From: Steinernema hermaphroditum
Taxonomy: Eukaryota; Nematoda; Chromadorea; Rhabditida; Steinernematidae
Length of the DNA: 64,000 bases
Reading direction: 5' to 3'
NCBI GenBank assembly: GCA_030435675.1
Contig: CM059623.1
Location: 12,742,092-12,806,091, forward strand
A program made the position numbers and the translations under genes. Within the stretch, counting starts at the first letter, position 1. Each line of letters starts with the position of its first letter. The notes beneath the pieces are model-generated. The model was not told the DNA's origin. It did not search any database and worked only from the letters and a program-made list of their open reading frames with translations. Below are positions 25,879-37,600 of the stretch, in pieces.

Positions 25879-26063
25879 GGAAAGTTTGGGTTATCGCCAT
25901 ATGGGTCCTGCCACGACTTCCCTGGGGAGTACGCGTACCCATCGCGCTCGATCTTATGTACCGATGTACCGCGGGCGTCTCCTTTGTTGCTACTTCTCTT
26001 CTTATGGTTTTTCACGGTTTGCAACTGTATGGCAGGAACGGATATGGCGATAACCCGAACTTT
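25879..26063. repeat. Inverted repeat of about 36 bases
   Basis: AAGTTTGGGTTATCGCCATA at 25879 faces its complement at 26042-26063 (one mismatch in 21), and similarity extends inward through TCCTGCCA. A loop of about 110 bases separates the arms. No target duplication seen. Confidence 0.7.
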
Positions 26064-27017
26064 AGGTACTCTAGTATCCCTATATGCACATAATTTTTGG
26101 GGTTTTCTTGTTCTCATCAAGAACTATCAAAGTGCACAAATTTCATTTTAATCGATGTGGGACACTTTGTGAGGGTCCCTTGTAAGTGCAGAATGTACGC
26201 CACAAACCGCTGAACACAACTGCCTGATCTGTTAACAATTTTTTCAATAAGTCATTTTCCGTTGTAAATTGGGGCGACCACACGTGTGACTTTTTGTGGA
26301 AACGGCCTCAAAAGGAACAGAAACATAGAAATTCAAGGCTCAAATACATAGAGCTTTCAATCTCTCCTCGGGTGATCTTTCAAAACCATTCATTCCATTC
26401 CTAATGCATGACAACGTTATTCCAACGTCACCGTTTCATCTTCTGCGAATTTCCTATGCATATCGAACTACTTCCCAGTGGAGACGGCCCTCTTTGTTTT
26501 CGACAATCCTCTTCATCTTCTCTCGCTAATGGGTTTCGGCGGAAACACTGCGATGAGTGGAGGGGCGCATTAGTGAACTCGAAGGAGCGCCTCCAAAACA
26601 AACAACTGTGTTTTTCTTTTGTGTGATTAGTCCCCGGGGAAAGTGCAGATCTCGGATCACTTCAGAGAATGGAGTGCGAAATGGTGATGAGATATGACGG
26701 GGGACCAGCAAGCAGGGTGCTAAGATGTTGTGGAGCAAAAAGACGTTGTGCCGACGTATCAACCTGGTCACTCTATGGAAAAGAAATGACCGTTCGATAG
26801 GTGCGACGTGAATTCGTTCGCTAGGTGTGCTGGAACATCTCCAGCTCTTTCTTATTAGTTGGGGCGTTTTCTTTCTCCAATTGCTGTCTTTTCAATAAGA
26901 TTTGGCAGTACTGTCCAGTGTCCGTAGAGGAAATTTGCACACAGATGCCCAGCGAAAGCCTAGCTGGCGTTCTTTTAGAACTTATTATGAGGTTCGTGTA
27001 TTGCTACCCAGTAATTC

Positions 27018-27805
27018 GCAGTGTGTGGAAACTAAAGGAATATTTTTTCGCCAAATTTTTGCCGATTGAACACTGAGCTGATTATGAGGAAGGTCTATTG
27101 CTTCGCTGTCCAAATTTGTGGCTCTTCAGCAACGCCAAGGATCATTGGATAGAGCTAGATAGAGGTTATTATGCTCTACGATTGTAAAGTCTTATTTAAC
27201 GCTTACTTATCCTGTGACCTTCTCGGTCCCCGTTGCCATCTTTAAACACATGCTACAAGTTCCGGAAGTGCCTTTTTTCCGTTACGCACTGTTTGATGAC
27301 ACGCAGTGCTGGTCATCATCGACCATACATTCCAATCGTTTGTGGCACTTGGTTAGTAGCTAAAATGTTCCGATGGTTGATCGTTAAACAAGAAGATGAA
27401 ATTTTTCGACTAAACACCAATAGTCTCATCACATTTCACCTACATCACATTTCTTAAGTAAATTAGCTGGCGATGACAATACACTAACTCATTTGGTATC
27501 AGAGACAAACAATGTGAGATGATAAGAAGTACTTGCTTGACCAGTGATACTGACGGGTCCGAAAGCGGAACTCGAGACTCGGACTCAGAATTGATGGGTT
27601 TTTGGACATCGAGTCAGGACTCGGACTCGATGGGTTTTTCGGACTCGTTCGGCCGTACCTGACTGTAAGTCGTCGAGACGTTGATGAGATTATGAAGATG
27701 GTATACGATGGCAGTGACAGTGACCGTAACCAGTCCACCGACAAAAGAAAACATTTGACAACAACTGCACACTGTGTGGGAACTAAAGGACCATTTTTTC
27801 GAGAT
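27018..27805. repeat. 35-base direct repeat
   Basis: AGTGTGTGGAAACTAAAGGA at 27018 recurs as ACTGTGTGGGAACTAAAGGA at 27770; both continue into ATTTTTTCG. The second copy sits inside the open frame at 27602-28006. Confidence 0.6.
27555..27650. repeat. Short local repeat of GACTCGGACTC and GATGGGTTTTT
   Basis: Two adjacent copies of a block of about 45 bases, GACTCGGACTC...GATGGGTTTTT.GGAC, in direct orientation. Confidence 0.65.
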
Positions 27806-28006
27806 ATAGCCTCGAAGATCTCTGTTCGGCAAGAGTCCAGACAAACAGAGAAACGCACATTTTCGTCTTTAAGGGCGCATTTCATGTACATTTTTGGAAT
27901 TCAAGAACAGCTTGAGAATCCACAGTCAAACGGCAAGAAATTCATTGTTTCGGTACCAAAATATGCTCTGAAAAGTGCCCAAAAAAGGGAGAATTTTTAT
28001 CGCTAG
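27602..28006 (+). CDS. Open frame of 134 codons, unknown
   Basis: Runs from ATG 27602 to TAG. The second half (MVYDGSDSDRNQSTDKRKHL, KISVRQESRQTEKRTFSSL, KFIVSVPKYALKSAQKRENF) has coding-like composition, Lys/Arg/Ser-rich and hydrophilic. The start lies in the GACTCGG local repeat, and 35 bases of it recur outside the frame at 27018, which argues for a repeat-derived frame. No domain recognised. Confidence 0.2.
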   Translation: MDIESGLGLDGFFGLVRPYLTVSRRDVDEIMKMVYDGSDSDRNQSTDKRKHLTTTAHCVGTKGPFFRDIASKISVRQESRQTEKRTFSSLRAHFMYIFGIQEQLENPQSNGKKFIVSVPKYALKSAQKRENFYR

Positions 28007-29107
28007 AATCATTTGAAGACTCAGTGAGGCAATCACATCATCTTTATGTTCCAAATGGACTATTTTTGAAGCGTTAGTAGAATCGCAGAGCGAGTTCTTT
28101 AGTGATACGACAGTTCGGAAGAGATGTCGTGACCGTCAGAGTTCATTGCTCTCGAGCGTGTGGTTATCCTGACTGGAGTGTAATGGATACCCCAGAACAC
28201 AAGCTCTGATTAACAGTGACTGTTATTGCATCAGGTGTGAATAGGGCTCAGGAAGTAGGCGATGGTGCATAATAGGGCCGATAGCCGATGGGAAAGGAGA
28301 CAAGTGAGAGGTGCTATCAACTTTCTGCCGTCACCACTCTCTCGAAGAGGGGAAAGTTGGTGCAACACTTTCTTGGAGAAAAGCCGGTGGTGACCTTTTA
28401 TAGCCAGTTCTTCATAACGTGGGAGCGCCGGGTCGGAGCCCCGACAGAGGTATGCACCTTTTGGCAATTTACGGTACTTCCAGAAACAAGAATAGGTGTG
28501 ACAGAGTGCGAAAAACGAATTGAAGTTCAAAAAGCACATTTTTCTGACAGCAATGAGAGTTATTGCGACTAATTTTTGTGCTAATCATCATGTACGACCT
28601 TTCTTGTGGTCTTCCTGTCGACCTGCGCAGCGTACTATCTATTCAGCTTTTCAGTAAGCGCACCTTTCTCCTCAACCCCACAAACAATGGCGTCATCAGC
28701 TTCTCAACGATCAATGGCGCCTGATTACCTTCCATCCCCCATGATATCACCATTTCATAATTACCACACGGACCGATTCAATTATACCCTTTTGCAACGG
28801 AACAATGAATTTTGTTATTCTCTTCGTAAATGGCCATAAACGCCGCCGCAGCCGACACACTCACCCACCTAATCGTTCCGGGATCTATGGGGTTCTGTTT
28901 ACGAGGTATCCCTAGACGCCATCCGTCACTTTCTGGTTCCCACAATTGTTCGCCCTGTCTCAGAAATTCTTGGACAAACATCGGACGTTCTCCAGAAAAC
29001 GGCTGCCTAACGACTACGTAGCCCTTTCTGTTTGATTTTCGAATTCGTTTGTCGTTTCCAAACGAGTTCCCCCATGCGTCGAGAAATTCGATTACTCGTG
29101 ACGGCCC

Positions 29108-30020
29108 AAATCGAAGTTTCCGTTTTGCGCTTTTTCATTTCGGCCCGATGGAGTGTTGTTGAGTTGCGGGTGATGGGAATGTTCCTCCCGGAGGGACACG
29201 GGGACTCAAGCGAGGCGTTTGTAGTGCACAAGACCGGTTTTATGTCTCTGATCTCTCATAAGGTGTTTATTTTTTTAACCGACTTTCAGAAATGTTTTAG
29301 AATCTTATCTTTGATATAATTTTTGACGAAGTTCATGATGACTGAACAAAAGAGACGTATGTGATAGTCACGTTCTCTTCATGGGGTAGGAGAGAACTCA
29401 AATAATTTAGGTTGAACTTATTGTTTTTTCAATATTTGCAGCGCATTTTCTCGCACGTTTTCTTGGGGGTTTTCATTCAGCCTTTTTGAATAGGGGAAGT
29501 GGCATCTCTGGTATCTTGCCTCCCGCAAGGCTGCTGGAACCTAGGCGCACGATCCGCTTTTGGTTATGTTAAACTACAAATTGAGAAACACGATTGCCAG
29601 GGATTAGAAGAGTTCCCGTGAACAACGCGTCGTTCGTTTGCTGACGTAGTACTGAGTGGAGTTTTATCTAAACACGAATCTCACATAGATGCTAATACCG
29701 CTGTGAGAACGTTTTGCGTGGCACAATGTATTTTTAAATCAAGAGATATTTTTGTACACGTACTATCGCCTCTTTACCATTTTCATTTTATGGAGTCGTT
29801 GGCCAAAATTACTCAGAAATGCAATAGTGATGCCACCTGTACTAGGTAGTCAATGACAATGAGAGACTGTCGACTGCTCTTTGACAAGCCAAACCAAATG
29901 CGAAGCTTCCGTTTTGCGCTTTTTCATTTTGCGCCGCTAAAGTGTTGTTGAGTTGTGAGTGAATGATGGGAATGTCCGTACCTAAAGGGCACGGGAATTT
30001 GCAAGGGATGTGCTTGTAAT
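29108..30020. repeat. Dispersed 120-base duplication
   Basis: 29108-29226 and 29895-30020 share CTTCCGTTTTGCGCTTTTTC, GTGTTGTTGAGTTG and GATGGGAATGT in the same order and orientation, roughly 75% alike by eye. Neither copy ends in recognisable terminal repeats. Confidence 0.75.
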
Positions 30021-30303
30021 GCGGGAAATCTATTAAACTTCAATTGTTTTTTTTTGTTGACGCTTACTACATGGCGTAAGCGATCAACTGAACTCTCAGC
30101 CGTTAGATATTTTTGATGCTTGAACTGCCGATGGCCAACATGGCGAGCTACCACATACGTCCATATAAAACATATATTGAGTTTTTTTGCTGACAGTGTG
30201 CAGCGTAACTTTGACGCAAGGTAGCAGCAGTTGAGTAAAGTAGTTGTTTGGTTGTTCACATTACTATCCCTGGCTATAGTATGGTTCCACTCGGCAACAT
30301 ATA

Positions 30304-30970
30304 TTGGGTTGGTGCATGGGAAATGGCCGATGACATAAACATGTTCTAATTTCGCAAAGTTTACTCCCAGGGTATAACCGATATGCGCCTTGCTGAGTGC
30401 AGTGAACCCGCGTCCGCGGATCACCATGTTCTCTTAACTCCGATGTTTCCAATTAGTTAAGTACTATAACAGAGAACGGGGACATGCAACGGGTAGCGAC
30501 CATTCACCGCTACCATGCACCCACATAGCGACTTGACGAGCTCATTTAAACTTCACGGAAATAGTGGCCAAATATGAAAAAAATGACCCTTGGATTGTCA
30601 AAAAGTACTACTACCCGAGACCTCATATTTTCATGTTGATCCCCACAATGGCTCTCCATTTTGAGAAGCGAGATTCCTGTTTCCTGTTTATATAGCCCTC
30701 ATCTTAGTCCTATCTAACCGTCATTTGTGCTCATCCATGAATGACAATATCAGGGAAAACCACTCAAAAGAAGACCAGGAGGTCGAAAATCGGATCAAAA
30801 ACATTTTTCGATTTTAAACCCTACGTATTCTAAGAACGAGGAACCCGGTTGCTGGCCATAAAGTGGACTGAATTGGTACATAAGAATGGTGAATACCTTG
30901 ACTGAATTCTTTGTGTTTTGTTTCAGTAAATAATAACAAAAATGATCGGCCATTTTCCATGCACCAATAG
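30304..30970. mobile_element. Possible mariner-like element bounded by 23-base inverted repeats
   Basis: Left end TTGGGTTGGTGCATGGGAAA (30304) follows TA; the right end holds the inverted TTGGTGCATGGAAAATGGCC (30944-30966) before TA. One mismatch over 23 bases. The TTGGGTTGGTGCA start resembles mariner ends. The outer bases of the right end differ, so boundaries are uncertain. I did not recognise a transposase inside. Confidence 0.5.
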
Positions 30971-32530
30971 TATTGCGCTGTCCATCAACCTCCTCACATA
31001 TGACTCTGTTAGTTCAGGTTACACTCTTTTTTGGCTTAGTCAGACACAGTTTTGTCCACATGCTCGTAGGTGTCCACTATTCATCTTGACCATCTGTGAT
31101 GAGTCTTCCATTTTTGTTCGGAAATTTTCTAGCTATTTTAACCAAAGCTCCCTTTCGGTTTCAACTGTCCTTCATTCCTAGACTCTTAGACAGATTTTTT
31201 TATCTTGTTTGAGGTTTCACTTAAGTATGGGGACCATCACACATGCGTACTTCTCTTAGTTCTACTTGTTTGATTTCAGATGGTAGGTCTTTTAGAAGAA
31301 TAATGTGATTTTTGCAGAAGCGGCTCTTCTTGAATCATAAGTACGCCACTTTCTGCGACGCGCTTAGATCGCTCTGAACCAAATTGACTATTTTCCAAAT
31401 AGCCTTCGAAGGTTCTTTTTAGGACATGTTGTCAGCAAGAAAAGACGAAAAATTGACTGACAAGCAATCCTGGCTGTCGATAACATATATTTTCGTCAGT
31501 CATGCTTGCATCGTTTGCTTGTGTGGTGGCACATTCCAATTATTTTCATGTTTGTTCTGATGGATCCGTGTACTCATAATACTTAGGTGCGTAAGAGCTG
31601 TTCCTAGACTTTTAAACACATTTTTGGTGTGTGAGAACATTCTTGTTTTTAAGTGATCGTATTGCATTGATGCTATCCATTTCCTTACTGGAAGAGACTT
31701 GACTTGATAAAGACGATTCTCTAATCACCAATTTCGCATTTATATTATAAAAAGCGCTAATAAATGTAATCCGTCCATTCGTCCATTAGAATTAAACTCC
31801 GTTTTGACGACACCTCAAGGACATCGATATATAGCCATCACCAACCTTTAATCCTTGCCACATTTGACGCTTTAAAGCTGGAACTACAAAGCTTCGTTAC
31901 TTATTTTTGGTTCTTGACCAATTGGTTTGGTCCTGCTGAGCATTTTTTTATTTTTTCGTATTTTCGTATATAATAGTAAGGTACCGTTTCTGAGATTTTT
32001 GAAACATTTAACACAAAATGGCAAGCCACACTAGACTACCGTTAAATATCTACCGTTAATGTTAAGTTAAGGAAAAAGCCATAGCGCCATTTCTGATTTC
32101 TCGAAACGACCGCTTTTTATCCAAGCGACTGGAAAGATGTCCTGTCACTGTGGCTATATAGTCGCAATTTGTCTACTAGACTTCAGACTGTCTCGATTTA
32201 GCTGGGCCTTGATCAGATCCAAATAGAATCGCCTTCTTGGGTATAGTTCATCAATTATTTAGGTAGAATTTTTGGCCTTGGTCTAAATGCGTCTATGTAA
32301 CTCCGAATATGTGTGTCCTGCTTTCAAAGAAGCCATCCAACAGCAAAAAGATAAAACTAAATTTTTGGGTGCCTGCCTCAAAGAATGCACTGTCATCGAA
32401 AACGGCTATGAATTTCATCGATTCGTATACACATCCATATTTCAGGAGCAGATAGTAAATATCTCCAAATTCCGGAACTTTCAGTCTTGGCGGAAACAAT
32501 TATTTTTGGTATATGATCAAAGTTCGGGCT

Positions 32531-32680
32531 TTACGTCACTAGCGTCGAGTTCCCGTTCGCGCCTTGGCCCGCTCCTTCCAACACGACCCAAATCGCCTCA
32601 TCGCCATCCATTCGGACACGTCGAAGCGTCAAAAATTCCAATGTCTTTTCCTCTTTTTCCAGTCGGCGATTGATTTGCAT
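32531..32680 (-). CDS. Possible coding segment in a GC-rich island, unknown
   Basis: Minus-strand frame from ATG at 32680, MQINRRLEKEEKTLEFLTLR then VRMDGDEAIWVVLEGAGQGA and a TAA at 32531. The share of G-first codons is high (about 40%), as in real genes. It may be a last exon. The plus strand of the same island is also open (32564-32782) but with weaker codon bias. Family unknown; neighbours give no help. Confidence 0.25.
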   Translation of the reverse strand: MQINRRLEKEEKTLEFLTLRRVRMDGDEAIWVVLEGAGQGANGNSTLVT

Positions 32681-33261
32681 GCGGCCCTCGGGCGGGCAAT
32701 CTATTCTCTCGCTTTTTCTCAATTTCTTGCACTTGGCACGCGAGTTCGTCTGGCGTGGCCCGACTTTACATGTTGCATTTAGCCTAACATTGTGGGGCTG
32801 TGTTAAAAACGGAATGTGGGCTTATGCTAATGGATAGGAGTTGTTTACGACGATATGATGGTGATCTTTGCCGTCAAATCATGTGGTTATGGATAGAAAC
32901 ACTCCGTAACCGACTAAAAATGGTTGCTTCCTTCTATTTCGCTACGCTCTGCACGAGTTTTGATGCAGGTAAGCTTGGGTTTTTTTTCAGGGGTGAGCAA
33001 ATTGAGCGTTTTTTAACTTTGGTTTTCTGAAAGTCTCTTGATCAAACGGCTACTTCTATTAGTAGAGGATGGTCGCTTATCGTCTGGCGTCACTATGTAT
33101 ACCTTATACGTCAATGTACGGCTTCTTGGTCGTCTTTTGAGCGAAGGACTGTACAGTAGTATTTGTCGTTTATCGCCTTTCCATCGTAGAAATTCGCAAA
33201 GTGGAGACGGTTATATATTTTTGAAGTTATCTAGCACATAATGAACTCACTATTGACAGCC

Positions 33262-34240
33262 TAAATCAGGATTTATTCCTGCGCTGGATAAGCACGCATC
33301 AAGCATTTTTGGTGTGAGTACATTTCGAGTACCTACCGGTACATTTCATTAACTGATATGTGCATCAAGATGCGCATAATCCCAAATGGTTAATCTTTGA
33401 TTGAAGCGTCTTTTGGTTGAATTGAAGGTTTTCGAAACAGAGATTTGATATTTATTAGAATCCTAAGCCAATTGGGATCAAGTATCCAGCAGTTGATCAT
33501 GATTCATTTTTGTGTCCATTCTCTATGCGTTACATGTTTGATCCTGCAAGTGAGATGACTTTACTCCTTCAAAACGTAGAGCATTTATGAATGTAAAAAA
33601 GTTCAGTTTGCGCATTCGTTGGATAATCATTAGTTTATCGTGTTGGTTTATGGTTAGTGGTTTCGATGCAGGCAACCTTGCAGATTTTTAAATATTGGTT
33701 GCGCGGTCTGAAAGAGGGTAGGAAACTGTGATTTGATTTTGACACCTTCATTTGACCCAAACAGTTCTTCTTTCATGGTCCATTTCTTGTCTTCGGAGAG
33801 AAAAGCTCGTACGATTTCAATACATTTCAAGGCCATTAATTTACCTTCTTCGCTCTCACATCCAACCGTCACGTTTATCTTCCTAGAAGAACGATCATTA
33901 AATCAAAACCGACTTATTAGTGGCATGCACGATTCAAAGCCTATGTAATTTTTGTCGGAAGAGGAGAATTTATGATTTCTATGAAATGGTGGACTTGCCA
34001 ATTTGAGTTTACACTTGATATTAGGCAAATAATTAGATGTGCAGTAATTAGCGGTCTTTTATTCGCATCTTTTCACGTGAATACTGTTTTAATCCACAAG
34101 TTTGGCGAAAGTCGCAAAGAGGGGACACTTGCATATTTTTGGACATACGTGGTACTCAACGAAATCGCTATTTACGACCTAAATCAAAATTTTTTCTTGC
34201 GCTGAATCAAGCACGCATCAAGCATTTTGGGTCTTTAATC
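33262..34240. repeat. Dispersed 55-base direct repeat
   Basis: GCGCTGGATAAGCACGCATC, AAGCATTTTTGG (33262-33315) recurs as GCGCTGAATCAAGCACGCAT, CAAGCATTTTGGG (34178-34240). The second copy has lost one T from ATTTTTG. Confidence 0.7.
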
Positions 34241-34586
34241 CACCAGATTGGCGTGTAGTCTTGCAAGGATCAAAATGGGCCTGACTTTTCGGAGTCATTA
34301 GCACATTCTCAGGTCAAATACAGAATCAAATATCAACGAGAATTACACTAAGATGTCAACCTTTATTTCATGTTGGTTCAGAGAAGACATTTTTAGTGAA
34401 GACGTGTTCCAAAACCGAACTTTGAATCGAACTCGCGCAGTTCGAAGACAAGCCGATAGCTAATGTGCTTGTCATAGAGGCTAATTAGAACCAAGTTTCG
34501 GTATTATGCCGGAGGTACTGAGGAGATGACTCTCACAAAACTGTGGTCAATTGATAGTGGTTTTATCTTTCAGTAATGTTCATGAG

Positions 34587-34680
34587 CAGAGATGGGCATC
34601 CATCCTTTCCACGACTAGTTGGCGCCAGTCGTCTACGGGCTAAACCGCTAGCCGATCCGATGTATTTATGTTCATCTCTG
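34587..34680. mobile_element. hAT-type MITE, 94 bases
   Basis: Starts CAGAGATGGGCAT and ends with the inverted ATGTTCATCTCTG. Flanking octamers TTCATGAG (34579-34586) and TTCATGTG (34681-34688) match at 7 of 8 positions, as expected for an ageing 8-base hAT target duplication. CAGAGATGGGCA is a typical hAT terminus. No coding capacity. Confidence 0.8.
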
Positions 34681-37600
34681 TTCATGTGTTTTATAGCCGT
34701 ATAATAGGACGTGTCGAAGGTGTTGATTATGTGCTTTCCGTGCTTTCCAAATCATACCTCACCTAAACCAAATCATACCGAAAATGAGGTCAAATTGTCA
34801 CGATTTCCTATTAATAATCGCTTTCGATAATCGAACTTCTAGGAACGCTCTAAAGTTGAAGTCTCTGCAGATACTGAATCATATGTGAATCAGTTTCGTC
34901 CCAGTACGTATGCCATAGACGCCAATTATTGAGTAGATTGCTGTCGAACAATTGAACCTCGCTGCCTCGAAACAAACGTTCTACAAAGCCGCACATATCC
35001 CGATATGATATATCTCCCAAGCCATTATTTATCTCTCGTGGAAAATCAATTCCTCACATCTGGGAACACCCTCGCGTGCCATAAACTCCTCTTTGCCGCT
35101 GCTTTGTCCTTCTCAAATCCAATTTGGCGTGTCAAAGTAATCGATCAAAACATAATACCCGCTCCGTAACCTCAGTCTCTGCTCCTCCCTTCCCATTCTA
35201 AGCCCTTTTTGTTTTTTTTTTCGGCGCGTGTTTTCTGTCTTCCAAATTTCTAATCCTCTCATTCAGCAGGAAGTCCAACCGGCCACCGGCGGTTCCACCC
35301 CGGTCCTATCTTTCCATATTCATTAGATATTAATCTCCCCGCTGGGGAACTGCAGAAGCGTTGGACGCCACCATGTCCAACATGCTTCTCTCCTTCGGAG
35401 AATCTGTTCAATTGTCCGCTATTTTAGTGAGGAAGCTGTCGAAGGCGTTCTTCAACTCGCAGAATGGAGACAAAATAGGTTGGTTTGTTATTTTATGCAA
35501 GTCTTTAAATAAGGAATGATTGCTGAAACATTGGTCAGCAACCTGATTAGATGTGAATGATCGATCTACAAAGAGGAACATCAAGAGATATGATATTTGC
35601 AAGCACCGTTTGGTTCTTTGCATGTACTTCTTACGAAATATGATATGATATCCGGCCTCTTTTCTTGAAAATTGACCATGTTCATCCAATTGGTGTGTAC
35701 ATCGGAAGCAAGATACTTTCAGGAAAAGCGCATTTTATACCATTTTTGTTCTATGTTCTGTTCTATGAGAGTGTTATATTCTCGACCAGCCTGAAAAAGT
35801 GGCCTTCGAATAGATCATGGGCGCACAATCGTGCTAGTAGTGAGATATCACCCCAGTGAAAGCAAATCCATCCTAGATGTGTATGCTCTAGATATCATAT
35901 CATACGTAAAGCGATTAACCTGTGTCACTTATTTTTGTGTCACGGTGCGAGTAGTAGAAAAACGGAACTGGTGCTAACAAATAGGGACAACGAGACAAGT
36001 TGGGCTCACGCGCTGCAAACTTCCGTACAAACTTCGCGACGAGACACAAATGGTGCAAACATCATATGTTCATAGCACAACACGGAGTTCGCCATCTAAA
36101 GTAATTTTTACTAATTATCAGAATGCTACAAAACTAGAAGTATCCCAACAGCAGAGATGGCAATGCTCTCCGTTTGCTATCAACGGTTCACTTCGTACTT
36201 ACATGCTTAATACGATTTTTGCCGCTGTGTTCTCATTTAGTCACTATTATATGTTTTCGTTGTCCTAGAGGAACTATCGCAGTAAACATTTTTTTATTGA
36301 ATTTTTGGGAACTCTTAAATTCCGCAAGTGCGTAAAAGGGCATTCAACACAGTAGGACTGTTTTCAATTACGATGTAGTCCAACTTCTGTTTCCTGTATT
36401 CTAGGATTTTTGGCCTGCATTCTTTTGCTTGATGTATTACTTTGCGAAAGACCGATATCGATGAAAGTCTTTGTAGCCCTGCGTGTGGTTAAGCTAAGAC
36501 TTTCCTAATTTTTGTGGGCCGGAGACACTTAGATCAGCCGAGCAGGATTGTATTACGGTAGAAAGGAGACAACAATACACTACAGTCGATGATCGACCTA
36601 TTTCTTGCATGATGCGACCGATCGCCACCGACACAAATGAAAACTGTCCATACACTTATTACAAGAAATCAAATGCTAAAAAGAAAGTTAGCAATGAACT
36701 CGGATTCGGTGACATCACATACATCGCAGAGGGAATTTTTCATTTTTGAACGTTCGAACCGTTGAATCTGCTTTTTCAACTGCTTCGAGGTGCTCATGCT
36801 ATTTCTGGGTGTTTCGATCATTTTTCGGTTAAATCTGAGTCCTTTCGCGTTTCATATGTTAACTTTTAGTTGTATTTTTGTATAAAAGCCGTTAGCCAAT
36901 TTCCGAACTTGATCGAACTTGACCAGCCTTAGGCCTTTCCTTTTTACTGACTGATTCGCATTTTTGGGAAAGTACATTGCAATTTTTGCTCTGATGTTTG
37001 TGCGCCATCTGCACAGATGATTTTTTCCACATTGTTGAAGAACTAAACGCTAAATGTCCACCAAAAGACACGTCTTTCCCCAAAAAGGTCAACACTTCAA
37101 GATCTAAACACATGATCCACTTGCTATTTCCGAATCTGGACACCAAAATATTCCCAAAGTCCCACGCTGACGTTGCTCTTTGTCATCGATTTACCTTTTC
37201 GATATGCCCTTAGGCTGTTTGACGGAGTCAACAACTCCGCTGTCGATAGCTGGCCCACAGCGCGCAATCGGGCGTTTTGATGTGGGTGCCGGCGGCTACC
37301 TCACGTGGACGCCACGCCGCCAGAGCTAATTGAGCCATAAGTCAGCTACGTTCTGTTCCTTGCCACTCATCTAATCTGCTGGGATCGCGCGTTCGGGTGG
37401 AGGTGTAAATCAACGAGACGTGCTTTCGGCATTTTGCAGCCGTTTGTCTCTTGCAGAGATATTGTGCAATCCTGCGCGGAGGCAATGGCGCTTTTTTAGT
37501 TTGGCGTTATGTTTAAGGGGGTGTACATGTACAGAAAGGCAGCCTGATGTCTCTTGTTGGTGTTTCGTATACTGAATAGTTATACTTTTGACACGTTCTT

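Larger units (their letters stand above)
23554..30300. other. Gene-poor stretch with several GC-rich islands
   Basis: Islands at 24660-24920, 25600-26060, 26420-26770 and 28600-29230 have short open frames on both strands but none I can assign. One at 28890 reads ATG GGG TTC TGT TTA CGA G before GTATCC, a weak possible phase-1 donor. Confidence 0.4.
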
